From Candidatus Nitrosopelagicus sp. (GTDB lineage Archaea; Thermoproteota; Nitrososphaeria; Nitrososphaerales; Nitrosopumilaceae), in assembly GCA_028345575.1 (NCBI GenBank), contig JAOMDR010000002.1, positions 1 to 64,000 on the forward strand: a DNA stretch of 64,000 nucleotides. The letters are read 5' to 3'. Shown here piece after piece: positions 36,552 through 45,771 of the stretch (position 1 is its first letter; the number at the start of each line of letters is the position of its first letter). The position numbers and the translations under genes were made by a program. The notes beneath the pieces are model-generated. The model was not told where the DNA came from. It did not search any database and saw nothing but the letters and a program-made list of their open reading frames with translations.

Positions 36552-37487
36552 ATGAAAGTAATTCAAATTGGAACAGGTGGATGGGGTAAAAATCACAGTA
36601 GAGTTTTATCAGAATTTGGTGTGTTATCAGCTATTTGTGATATGAATTATGAAAGAGCAAAGGAGTTTGGAGAAAAATATAACGTCAATTATTATAAAAC
36701 ACTAGAAGAGTTGTTTGAAAATGAAGAATTTGATGCAGCATTCATTTGTACACCTACATCAACTCATTCAGAATTAGCATTACAATTAATTGAAAAAAAG
36801 AAACATGTTTTTGTAGAAAAACCAATGACATATCTTTCAGAAGATGGTGAAAAATTAGTAGAAAAGGCTAGAAAAAATAAAGTTATTTTGACATGCGGAT
36901 ATATTGAGAGGTTTAATCCCGCAGTAGCTCATGTCAAAGAATATCTAAAATCAAAGAAATTTGGAGATTTGATTAGATTAGAATTTTATCGAGAGCACCG
37001 AATGCCACTACACATCAAAGACGTCGGAATAATTTATGATACAAGCGTACATGATATAGATACAGCAATGTGGCTTTTTGATGAAACACCACAAGTTGTG
37101 TTTGCAAAGTCAGGACAGATTAATCATGAACACGAAGATTTTGCAACAATAATGCTTGGTTTCAAAGATAATAGAATAGCCACCATTTCTTCAAATTGGA
37201 TTACCCCAACCAGAGTGAGAAACTTTAACGCAGTATGTACTGATGGGCGAATTTTTTCAGATTTCATCACACAGGAAATACGAATTGAGACCGATAAAGG
37301 AACAGAAACACCATCAAAACAAAAAGAGGAACCATTATCATTAGAGATTAGAAACTTTCTTGATGCAATTGAGAGTAAAAATGAGTTAAGAGTAAAGCCC
37401 GAACATGCAGTAAATGTAACAAGAATTGCAGAAGCAGCTCTTTTATCTAGTCAAAAAGGGATTCCAATTTATCTGGATATAAAATGA
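36552..37487 (+). CDS. Gfo/Idh/MocA-family oxidoreductase (WlbA/WbpB-like)
   Basis: KVIQIGTGGWGKNHSRVL, FICTPTSTHSELALQLIEKKKHVFVEKPM, DTSVHDIDTAMWL; start ATG 36552. Confidence 0.9.
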   Translation: MKVIQIGTGGWGKNHSRVLSEFGVLSAICDMNYERAKEFGEKYNVNYYKTLEELFENEEFDAAFICTPTSTHSELALQLIEKKKHVFVEKPMTYLSEDGEKLVEKARKNKVILTCGYIERFNPAVAHVKEYLKSKKFGDLIRLEFYREHRMPLHIKDVGIIYDTSVHDIDTAMWLFDETPQVVFAKSGQINHEHEDFATIMLGFKDNRIATISSNWITPTRVRNFNAVCTDGRIFSDFITQEIRIETDKGTETPSKQKEEPLSLEIRNFLDAIESKNELRVKPEHAVNVTRIAEAALLSSQKGIPIYLDIK

Positions 37488-37753
37488 AGAGAAAATTATT
37501 AGATATTTTGGCATGTCCAATGTGTAAAAAACATCCTTTGGAATTAATAGAAATTAAAACAAAAAATGATGAGATAGTAGAAGGAGCAATTTATTGTGAT
37601 ACGTGTGAAAGATATTTCCTCATCATTGAGGAGATTCCTGTAATGTTGCCAGATGAATTAAGAGATAAAAAACAAGAAAATGAATTTCTTCAAAAAAACA
37701 AAGACACACTTCCAGAAAAAATAACTAAACAAGGAAAACCCTGGCACTTGTGA
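37484..37753 (+). CDS. Trm112-like small zinc-binding protein
   Basis: 89 aa; LLDILACPMCKKHPLEL ... YCDTCERYFLIIEEIPVMLPDE. Confidence 0.85.
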   Translation: MKRKLLDILACPMCKKHPLELIEIKTKNDEIVEGAIYCDTCERYFLIIEEIPVMLPDELRDKKQENEFLQKNKDTLPEKITKQGKPWHL

Positions 37754-38238
37754 TGGAATTGGTTCAAAATTTTATTTCAGAGAAAGCAAAAATTGGTGAA
37801 AATGTGAAAATATGGCATTTTGCATATGTTGGAGATAATACAGAAATTGGAAATAATGTGAAAATTGGTTCACTTGCGCATGTTGATTATAATGTGAAAA
37901 TTGGAAATAATACAATGATTGAGGGACTAGTTTACATTCCACCATTATCAAGAATTGGGAATAATGTTTTCATTGGACCATCAGCATCATTAACAAACGA
38001 TCCATTCCCACCAAGTGGAAAATTAATTGGAGTTACAATAAAAGATAATGCAATAATTGGTAGTCGAGCAGTAATCAAAGCAGGAGTAACTGTTGGGGAA
38101 AATAGTGTAGTCGCAATGGGTGCAGTAGTAACTAAAGATGTACCACCAAATACAGTTGTTGGGGGCGTTCCTGCAAAAGAAATGTATTCAAAAGAAGAGT
38201 ATGATAAAAAACAACTAGATTGGAAAAATTCTAATTAA
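37753..38238 (+). CDS. Hexapeptide-repeat acyltransferase (WbpD-like sugar N-acetyltransferase)
   Basis: IGxxxxIxx hexapeptides, AVIKAGVTVGENSVVAMGAVVTKDVPPNTVVGGVPAK. Confidence 0.88.
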   Translation: MELVQNFISEKAKIGENVKIWHFAYVGDNTEIGNNVKIGSLAHVDYNVKIGNNTMIEGLVYIPPLSRIGNNVFIGPSASLTNDPFPPSGKLIGVTIKDNAIIGSRAVIKAGVTVGENSVVAMGAVVTKDVPPNTVVGGVPAKEMYSKEEYDKKQLDWKNSN

Positions 38239-38753
38239 TTTTCTGCATCACTTGCAGGAGTGTTTGCTAGTCCACCAAGTAATTTATCAATTTCATAGAT
38301 TGCAAGTTTGTCACGACCTATAAGATTGAATTTTTGAAGTATGTCTTCAAATTGTTGCTCTTCTTCTATCTGTTCGTTAACAAAATACTGCAAGAATGTG
38401 ATTGTGTTATGATCTTTGTCCTTTTGAGCTAAATCAACCATGTGGTTTATTGATTTTGTAACTGCTTGTTCATTTGATAACGCAGTCTTGCATATTGATT
38501 CTAAAGATTTGTAAGTTTTTGGTGGTTGTTTGACGCCAGGAATTATTGCGCCAAGGCATTGACCATTAACAAAATTTACAAATTTTAGCATGTGTTGGTG
38601 CTCTTCTTGTGCTTGAGAATGGAAAAATTTTGCGGCTCCATCGTAGCCAGTAATGTCACACCATGATGCTGCAGAAAGGTATGCGTTAGCAGCATTTGCT
38701 TCCATTGAAATTTGATTATTTAGTGCTTTAACTAAAGGTCCAGATATTTTCAT
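38235..38753 (-). CDS. Ferritin
   Basis: NQISMEANAANAYLSAASWCD, HSQAQEEHQHMLKFVNFV, FVNEQIEEEQQFEDIL. Confidence 0.93.
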   Translation of the reverse strand: MKISGPLVKALNNQISMEANAANAYLSAASWCDITGYDGAAKFFHSQAQEEHQHMLKFVNFVNGQCLGAIIPGVKQPPKTYKSLESICKTALSNEQAVTKSINHMVDLAQKDKDHNTITFLQYFVNEQIEEEQQFEDILQKFNLIGRDKLAIYEIDKLLGGLANTPASDAEN

Positions 38754-38802
38754 AGTATAACTTAGTGTCTGGAGTTAAAATACTTCTCGAAAATTACCCT
38801 TA

Positions 38803-38821
38803 CCTAATTACGCTAAGCTAA
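38803..38821. promoter_or_regulatory. Possible DtxR/IdeR-box-like element (minus TTAGCTTAGCGTAATTAGG) between ferritin and the PLP-enzyme gene
   Basis: TTAGxTTAGCxTAA core in the divergent promoter region; by-eye similarity only. Confidence 0.3.
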
Positions 38822-38860
38822 TTGCAAAAGTTCTAAATTGAACCTCAATTATGCAATCAT

Positions 38861-40402
38861 ATGTCGGACAATGCATTAATGGAAAAATTTGAACAAGAAG
38901 TATGGTCCAAAGTTCCTCATAGAGAAGAAAAGGACGGTAAAGTTGAGATTGTTAATGCAACACCGTTAACTGATCTTACTGAAGATTTGAAAGAATGTGC
39001 AAAGACAGTTTACGATGTAGATATTAGTGGAAAAGATTTCAAAGTTTATGGTAAATTTGATGGAACATTACTAACAGGTTCAATCAAGGTAAGACCCGCA
39101 GTTAACATTATTCATGATGCAATAACTACAGGCAAAATTACTTCAGGAACAACTGTAATTGAAGCAACATCAGGAAACTTTGGAATTGCATTAGGATTAT
39201 TATCAAAAATTGGTGTAACTGCAATTGCACTTGTTTCAAGAAAACTTCAGGAAGGAGTTTTCAAAGAATTAAGAAACGGAAATATTCGAATAATGGATTT
39301 AGATATGGATATTTGTCCTGCACCTGGAATGGAAAGTAAACAAGATGAGTTAGTTGCTAAAGCTACAGCAGCAAATGTTCGTTCACAGATGATTGAGCTT
39401 GGATTTGAAGCTGAAACTTTTGATAATAATATTGTAGACATTGAAACACTTTTAGCTAAAAAAGACATAATCAATCTAGCAAAATTTCTTGCAAAAATTT
39501 ACAATTTATTCTGTCCAGAACAATACGATAATGATCTAAATGTCGACGCACATAGAACTGTAACAGGCGTTGAAATTGATCAGCAATTACAAGAAAATGG
39601 CGAATCATTAGAAAATTTCAATATTGTCTGTACTTTTGGAACTGGTGGAACTTCTGGCGGACTAAGCAGATACTTTGATGAGACATATAGTAGAAAAGGA
39701 GTTCATGTTATATTTCCACCAGACCAACAAGATGTCGCAGGAATAAGAACAGTCGGTAATGCAGACGGTTTAAAATATTATGATCCAGAAAAATATGCAG
39801 GTAAACATCAAGTAGATTTTGAACAAGCAAAACCATTACTCAAATTTTTTGTTGATAAAGGACACGATATGGGAGAGAGTAGTGCACTTGAACTTTATGC
39901 AGCATTACAAATGATATACAAAAATGGAGGAAATTATGTAGTTATGATTTGTGATGGAATTGGAAAATATAAAAAGAACTTTGAAAAGATTGGAAATAGC
40001 ATAACACCTAACCAAGTTTCACAACAAGATGTTTCATCAAATGCAAATGACTATGATAAAGTAATTTGGATTCATACTCAATATACTCCACGTGAAGAAG
40101 GAATTGAATTACTTGCAAAATCACTAGGAATTGATAAGAGTAAGATTGTAGTACCAAACGCCAGAACTGCACAAGAACTGCTTTCAGGACAACAAGTTCC
40201 AGAAGAAATTGATAAAGCATTACAAGAATCTAACGGAAAATCATTAATGGTGTGTATGGCCGGAAGAACATCATTAATGGCAGCTAACGTTTTAGCTGAA
40301 AAGGGTGTTCAAACAGATAGTTTAACTGGAGGAATTACAGGTCTGCCTGAAAGCCAGACTAAGGATCTATCAACGATAATTGAGCAAGCCTCACAATTTT
40401 GA
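38861..40402 (+). CDS. PLP-dependent cysteine synthase/threonine synthase-fold enzyme fused to a C-terminal rhodanese-like domain
   Basis: LTGSIKVRPAV (PLP Lys), EATSGNFGIALGL, TFGTGGTSGGLSRY; C-terminal VCMAGRTSLMAANVLAEKGVQTDSLTGGITGL. Confidence 0.82.
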   Translation: MSDNALMEKFEQEVWSKVPHREEKDGKVEIVNATPLTDLTEDLKECAKTVYDVDISGKDFKVYGKFDGTLLTGSIKVRPAVNIIHDAITTGKITSGTTVIEATSGNFGIALGLLSKIGVTAIALVSRKLQEGVFKELRNGNIRIMDLDMDICPAPGMESKQDELVAKATAANVRSQMIELGFEAETFDNNIVDIETLLAKKDIINLAKFLAKIYNLFCPEQYDNDLNVDAHRTVTGVEIDQQLQENGESLENFNIVCTFGTGGTSGGLSRYFDETYSRKGVHVIFPPDQQDVAGIRTVGNADGLKYYDPEKYAGKHQVDFEQAKPLLKFFVDKGHDMGESSALELYAALQMIYKNGGNYVVMICDGIGKYKKNFEKIGNSITPNQVSQQDVSSNANDYDKVIWIHTQYTPREEGIELLAKSLGIDKSKIVVPNARTAQELLSGQQVPEEIDKALQESNGKSLMVCMAGRTSLMAANVLAEKGVQTDSLTGGITGLPESQTKDLSTIIEQASQF

Positions 40403-40435
40403 TATTTATTAACAGTCTCTAAATGATAGAAGTTT

Positions 40436-40888
40436 ATGAAGTGTCTTTCAGTCTGTCAACCATTTGCAGAACTAATTGTACAAGGTAAAAAAACAATTGA
40501 ATTAAGAAAATGGAATACAAAATTTCGAGGTGAGTTTTTAGTTCATGCTGCAAAAAAAATTCTCATCAAAGATTGTAAACGAATGAAGATAGTACCATCA
40601 ACAATTGTAACAGGTGCAATAATTGGAAAAGTCAATTTAATTGATGTAAAAAAATATGACTCCGATAGAGAATTGAAAACTGATAAGAAAAAACATCATT
40701 CAGTATCAGATCATACAAAAAATAAGTATGGATTTATCTTAGAAGAACCAAAAAAATTACTAGTGCCTATCCCATATTTAGGAAAACAAAATTTCTTTGA
40801 GTTTCATCCAGAGAAAATAAAAAACAATGATGTTAAGATAGATCTTTTTGAAGAAGAATATCGATATATGTGGATTAACCGTCATTAA
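40436..40888 (+). CDS. ASCH-domain protein
   Basis: CLSVCQPFAELIVQGKKTIELRKWNTKFRGEFLVHAAKK, VTGAIIGKVNLIDV. Confidence 0.85.
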   Translation: MKCLSVCQPFAELIVQGKKTIELRKWNTKFRGEFLVHAAKKILIKDCKRMKIVPSTIVTGAIIGKVNLIDVKKYDSDRELKTDKKKHHSVSDHTKNKYGFILEEPKKLLVPIPYLGKQNFFEFHPEKIKNNDVKIDLFEEEYRYMWINRH

Positions 40889-40917
40889 TCGGAATATTCC
40901 ATTAAAATCAAACCATG

Positions 40918-40927
40918 TATATATAAA
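40918..40927 (+). promoter_or_regulatory. TATA box (TATATATAAA) of the TBP gene
   Basis: 23-32 bp upstream of the TBP ATG at 40950, spacing fitting a leaderless archaeal transcript. Confidence 0.6.
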
Positions 40928-40949
40928 GGGAGTATTTAAAAGAGTAGAA

Positions 40950-41513
40950 ATGCCACAGACAAAACCAATAGTTAGTGTAGAAAACGTGGTTGCTTCAGCA
41001 TCAGTTGATCAGAAAGTAGATCTTAATGATATTACAAAAAAATTTCCTGATACAGAATACCACCCAGACCAATTTCCAGGTTTAGTATTCAGATTGGAGA
41101 GTCCAAGAACTGCTACACTAATCTTTAGAACAGGTAAAATGGTATGTACCGGCGCAAAATCTGAAGAGATGGCAGTTAAAGCTGTTCAGACAGTTGTAAA
41201 ACAATTACGTAAAGGAGGCATCAAGATTAAGAAAGATGCAGTCATTACTGTACAAAATATTGTTGCAGCAATTAATCTAGGTGGTAAAATTCATTTAGAA
41301 GAAGCAGCAAGAAAATTACCAAGAAGTATGTATGAACCTGAACAATTTCCAGGTTTGATTCACAGAATGCTTGATCCAAAAACTGTAATTCTTTTGTTTG
41401 CATCAGGCAAGCTTGTATGCACAGGAGCCAAAAAAGAGGCTGATGTGTATAGATCCGTACATAACCTACATTCTACATTAGAAGAAAAAGAATTAATGAT
41501 CTACGACGCGTAG
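40950..41513 (+). CDS. tbp: TATA-box-binding protein
   Basis: Two direct repeats: VENVVASASVDQKVDL...FPGLVFRLESPRTATLIFRTGKMVCTGAKS and VQNIVAAINLGGKI...FPGLIHRMLDPKTVILLFASGKLVCTGAKK. Confidence 0.96.
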   Translation: MPQTKPIVSVENVVASASVDQKVDLNDITKKFPDTEYHPDQFPGLVFRLESPRTATLIFRTGKMVCTGAKSEEMAVKAVQTVVKQLRKGGIKIKKDAVITVQNIVAAINLGGKIHLEEAARKLPRSMYEPEQFPGLIHRMLDPKTVILLFASGKLVCTGAKKEADVYRSVHNLHSTLEEKELMIYDA

Positions 41514-41537
41514 ATTTTCCAATTCTATTTATTATTT

Positions 41538-41930
41538 TTAAATTTTCTTTAATTCATCTTCAATCTCAAGTAGAGATTTGTTTTTTGGATCTAATTCTTT
41601 AATTTTATTACAACATTCAATCACTTTATCTTTATTTTTTAGATTAAGATATACACTGGCTTTAATTGCTAAAGCATCAAGATCAAATATGCCAATTTCT
41701 AGAGTTTTATTCATATACTCTAATGTTTTTTCAGAATCACCTTTGATATAATAGATAGTTCCAATAATGAATGCAATGTCAGGATCATGTTCAAGTTTTT
41801 TTTCAATTCCATGTCCATAATCTAATGCTTCACCATATTTTTTCTCTCTTTCAATAGGATCTTTCTCTTTTCTTGCTTGTTTGATGAGAGTTCTCAGATG
41901 GCGTCTAGGATTATTAAAAAGACCGGTCAA
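41538..41930 (-). CDS. TPR-repeat protein
   Basis: DIAFIIGTIYYIKGDSEKTLEYMNKTLEIGIFDLDALAIKASVYLNLKNKDKVIECCNKIKELDP. Confidence 0.75.
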   Translation of the reverse strand: MTGLFNNPRRHLRTLIKQARKEKDPIEREKKYGEALDYGHGIEKKLEHDPDIAFIIGTIYYIKGDSEKTLEYMNKTLEIGIFDLDALAIKASVYLNLKNKDKVIECCNKIKELDPKNKSLLEIEDELKKI

Positions 41931-41945
41931 GTGTTATCAGAAATA

Positions 41946-42608
41946 TTATGCTTTATTTGAAAGCTCAGACTGTAATTTTTCCCAGTCAGCTAAGAATGCT
42001 TTAAGACCTTTATCAGTTAAGGAGTGACCAAGCATTTTTGCTAATACACCAGCAGGTAAAGTTACAACATCAGCACCAATTTTTGCTGCATCTACAACAT
42101 GTTGTGGGTGTCTTACACTAGCAACAAGAATTTCTGTTTTAAAGTCATAATTTGAAAATACTTGTTTTATTTCTCGGATCAAATCCATACCAGTGTGACC
42201 AATATCATCCAATCTTCCGATGAAAGGACTAACATATTTTGCTCCGGCTTTTGCTGCAAGAAGTGCTTGATTGGCTGAAAAAACAAGTGTAACGTTCACA
42301 GGAATTCCTTGTTCTGAAAAACTCTTGCAGGCTTTTAGACCATCTCCGGTCATTGGACATTTGACAACTACATGATCACCATACTCTCGAAGTTTTTTAC
42401 CTTCTTCCATCATTCCATCATAATCAGTACTTACAACTTCTAAACTGACATCACCTTTGATTATTCTAGTAATTTCTTCCATTGCAGCATGTGGATCACC
42501 ACCTTCTTTTGCAAGTAATGAAGGGTTTGTTGTAATTCCATCTAACAAACCCATATCATTATACTTTCGAATATCATCAAGGTTTGCGGTATCAAGGAAA
42601 ATTTTCAT
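41946..42608 (-). CDS. tal: Transaldolase (short TalC/FSA-like form)
   Basis: MKIFLDTANLDDIRKYNDMGLLDGITTNPSLLAKEG, VKCPMT, VSPFIGRLDDIG. Confidence 0.94.
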   Translation of the reverse strand: MKIFLDTANLDDIRKYNDMGLLDGITTNPSLLAKEGGDPHAAMEEITRIIKGDVSLEVVSTDYDGMMEEGKKLREYGDHVVVKCPMTGDGLKACKSFSEQGIPVNVTLVFSANQALLAAKAGAKYVSPFIGRLDDIGHTGMDLIREIKQVFSNYDFKTEILVASVRHPQHVVDAAKIGADVVTLPAGVLAKMLGHSLTDKGLKAFLADWEKLQSELSNKA

Positions 42609-43573
42609 TGTTTACTCCGGATATCCTTGACAGTTTTTTCTATATTAATTGATGTGATGCCATGTTTTTCTAATAATTGTGGAATTTCAGCATCACGAGC
42701 AGATTCACCAAACATATCTTGTGCACCAATTCTACGTATAGGAACAGGATATACCTCAGAAACTATCTCAGAAACTGCCGAACCAAATCCACCCATAATA
42801 TTATGTTCTTCACAAGTAACAATTCCACCAGTCTCACGTGCAGCTTTTTCTAAAATATCTTTGTCAATTGGTTTTATTGTAAAACAATCAATCACTCTAC
42901 ATGAAATTCCATCTTGCTGAAGTTTATCCGCAGCATCAAGAGCCATTTTTACTGTTATTCCAGTAGCAGCTATGGTACAATCATTTCCATCTCGTAATGT
43001 GATACCTTTTCCAATTTCAAATTCTTGGGAATCAGAGTGAACATTAGGAACTTTAGATCTTGCCATTCTCATGTAAAACGGACCATAAATTTGTGCAATA
43101 TTTTTTGTTAATTTTGATACGGCTGTAGCATCGGCAGGAATTATAACTTTCATATTTGGTATAACACGCATTATTGCAATATCTTCAATAGTTTGATGAG
43201 AACCACCATCAGGTCCAACAGATAATCCACCATGAGATGTTACAAGTTTAACATTCAGACCTTTTTTTTCTCCTCTCGATGGATATGCAACTGAATTTCG
43301 TATTTGATCAACACATCGTCCTGGCAAAAATATTGCATATGTACTTGCAAAGGATGTTTTTCCAGAGTAAGCTAATCCAGCAGCAACAGATACCAAATTT
43401 GCTTCAGCTATACCTACATTAAAGAATCTGTCAGGAAAACTTTTTCCAAATCCAGATGTTTTTAGTGAATCAGTTGTGTCAGCACCTAACACAACAATAT
43501 TTTTATTTTCTTTACCCAATTCAATCAATGCATTTCCATATGCAGTTCTCATATCACCGAATTCAGTACTCAT
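42605..43573 (-). CDS. Transketolase C-terminal subunit
   Basis: NVGIAEANLVSVAAGLAYSGKTSFASTYAIFLPGR, SHGGLSVGPDGGSHQTIEDIAIMR. Confidence 0.94.
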   Translation of the reverse strand: MSTEFGDMRTAYGNALIELGKENKNIVVLGADTTDSLKTSGFGKSFPDRFFNVGIAEANLVSVAAGLAYSGKTSFASTYAIFLPGRCVDQIRNSVAYPSRGEKKGLNVKLVTSHGGLSVGPDGGSHQTIEDIAIMRVIPNMKVIIPADATAVSKLTKNIAQIYGPFYMRMARSKVPNVHSDSQEFEIGKGITLRDGNDCTIAATGITVKMALDAADKLQQDGISCRVIDCFTIKPIDKDILEKAARETGGIVTCEEHNIMGGFGSAVSEIVSEVYPVPIRRIGAQDMFGESARDAEIPQLLEKHGITSINIEKTVKDIRSKQ

Positions 43574-45237
43574 TGATATCCAAGCTCCATTGCTATTTGT
43601 TGTAATTCATTTTTTTTCTTGCCTATAACATGTAAATCAATCCATTTGTTTACTAATTCAGATCCACCAAGTTCATTTGCTTTCTGAATCAATAATTTAC
43701 GTCTAGTTTTTAATACTCGATTTCTGAATTCACGTATTACTAATCTAACATCGGTTTGACCAATAATTGCACTGCCACCAACAAATGCTCGTGCTCCATC
43801 TGCAAAACATTCACCAATATTATCTAGAGTGACGCCTCCATCAGATTCTATGTAACCAGTGAAACCATTTTCTTTCAGATTCATCATAAGATTTTTTGTT
43901 TTTTCGTGTGTATTCTCAATATATTTTTGACCTGATTTTCCAGGTACAACAGACATCACTATAATTTGATCAAGTGTTGAAATGAATTTTTTACTCCAAT
44001 CAGGCATAGAAGTATCAGGATTTATTGCTAAACCAACACTAACTTTGTTTGATTTGAGTAAATCATGAATTTCACCAAAACTTGATTCATCACATACTTC
44101 TGCATGAACAGTTACAATATCACTTCCAGCATCAATATAATTTTGGATTTGTTTTACAGGTTCATTAATCATCAGATGTGTATCAAATGGGATTACAGTT
44201 AGAGGTCGTAATTCCTTGATTTTTGTATAATCAAAAGTAGAATTTGGAACAAATTGACCATCCATGACATCTAGATGTATGTAATCAGCTCTTCCATCAT
44301 CACAACGTTTTACTTCATTTTCTAAATTTGTCATATCACCTGCTATGATAGAAGGTGCAATCATAAATTGCGAATCTAATTCTTGATTAATTACAGGAAC
44401 AAGTGCGGGTGCAGGTGCCTTACCATGCCATTGTGGATTATCTTCCATATGTTCAACTGCTTTTCCCTTAATTGTTCTAGCTATGATAATTGATGGCATA
44501 CCTTTAACAGATTTTGCTCTACTAATTGCATCAGATACTTGTTCAATTCTATGACCATCAACTTCTATTACGTTCCATCCAAAGGAACGCCATTTATCAC
44601 CGGTTTTCCATCTACTAGCATCTTTCCACATTTCAGATAGTTCGTTATCTTCAAGGGATTCATCAAGTGGCATAATTTTTTCAGTGTAAGAATCTTGTTG
44701 TATAAAATTTCTATCAAGAATTAATGTAAGATTGTCAACATTATATTTTGCAGCAGTCATTGCAGCTTCCCATACTTGACCTTCATCACTTTCACCGTCA
44801 CCCATTACAGTAAAGATATGAGTATCTTTTTGATCAAGTTTTGCAGCTAATGCATTTCCGATAGAGTAAGACAATCCAATTCCTAAAGAGCCACCACAAA
44901 ATTCAACACCAGGACATTTCAGATCAGGATGGCCTTGTAACTTACTTCCAAATTGTCGTAGAGTGTCTAATTGTGATTCCTCAAAATATCCAGCTACTGC
45001 CATGTTTGAAAATAGACCAGGAGATGCATGACCTTTTGACAGAATTAGCTTGTCACGGCCGTCCCATTCAGGATTTTTTGGATCATATTTCAAATGATTA
45101 TAAAATATACAGCCCATAATTTCTGCCATGGAAAATGAACCTCCAGGATGACCAGAACCAGCAATTGAAGTTCCACGAATGACTAATTTCCTAGCTTGAA
45201 GGACATTTTTTTTAATTTGATAGTAATTTAGGCCCAT
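43570..45237 (-). CDS. Transketolase N-terminal subunit fused to ribulose-phosphate 3-epimerase (Tkt ~aa 1-290; Rpe ~aa 291-505; 50 aa basic tail)
   Basis: Tkt: SGHPGGSFSMAEI, VMGDGESDEGQVWEAAM. Rpe: MIAPSIIAGDM, HLDVMDGQFVPN, THLMINEP, ESDGGV, GGSAII. One uninterrupted frame. Confidence 0.9.
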   Translation of the reverse strand: MGLNYYQIKKNVLQARKLVIRGTSIAGSGHPGGSFSMAEIMGCIFYNHLKYDPKNPEWDGRDKLILSKGHASPGLFSNMAVAGYFEESQLDTLRQFGSKLQGHPDLKCPGVEFCGGSLGIGLSYSIGNALAAKLDQKDTHIFTVMGDGESDEGQVWEAAMTAAKYNVDNLTLILDRNFIQQDSYTEKIMPLDESLEDNELSEMWKDASRWKTGDKWRSFGWNVIEVDGHRIEQVSDAISRAKSVKGMPSIIIARTIKGKAVEHMEDNPQWHGKAPAPALVPVINQELDSQFMIAPSIIAGDMTNLENEVKRCDDGRADYIHLDVMDGQFVPNSTFDYTKIKELRPLTVIPFDTHLMINEPVKQIQNYIDAGSDIVTVHAEVCDESSFGEIHDLLKSNKVSVGLAINPDTSMPDWSKKFISTLDQIIVMSVVPGKSGQKYIENTHEKTKNLMMNLKENGFTGYIESDGGVTLDNIGECFADGARAFVGGSAIIGQTDVRLVIREFRNRVLKTRRKLLIQKANELGGSELVNKWIDLHVIGKKKNELQQIAMELGYQ

Positions 45238-45360
45238 TGTAGTTTATAGACCAAATTGATACTTTTAATTTTACACATGATCGTCCTCAAGAAAAAATAC
45301 CAAGAATTACATAAATAGCTATTTCCGAAAATTTTAATCTTCTAAGATCATAAGGTAAAT

Positions 45361-45747
45361 ATGGAATTTCGTGATGAGCTGCCACTCATGATTTATGATG
45401 ACAAATGTTATGTTTGTATAAAATTTGCCAAGTTAATGAATTTTATAGCTAAAGGAAAATTACGTATGATCGGTCATTATACAGAATTTGGGAAGACGAT
45501 AAGAGAAGAAATTCTAGAAGAGGATGCATTGGAAATGTTTTGGTTTATCGATAAAGAAACAGCATATGGTGGAAGAGCTGCAATATTTCCATTATTATCA
45601 GCAATTCTGAGAGTTCACGGTAGAAAGTTCAATGAAATGAGTGTTCAAGAATCATGTGATATAGGATGTAAGGATTCACTTGCGGTATTTTTCCGTTCTG
45701 CCAGTCTAATTACTCACAGTAGAAAAATCAAGATAAGCAATCTATAA
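45361..45747 (+). CDS. DCC-family (DUF393) thiol-disulfide oxidoreductase-like protein
   Basis: LMIYDDKCYVCIKFAKLMNF, TAYGGRAAIFPLLSAI. Confidence 0.75.
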   Translation: MEFRDELPLMIYDDKCYVCIKFAKLMNFIAKGKLRMIGHYTEFGKTIREEILEEDALEMFWFIDKETAYGGRAAIFPLLSAILRVHGRKFNEMSVQESCDIGCKDSLAVFFRSASLITHSRKIKISNL

Positions 45748-45771
45748 AAAAAGTATTTTTTAGAAAAAAGT

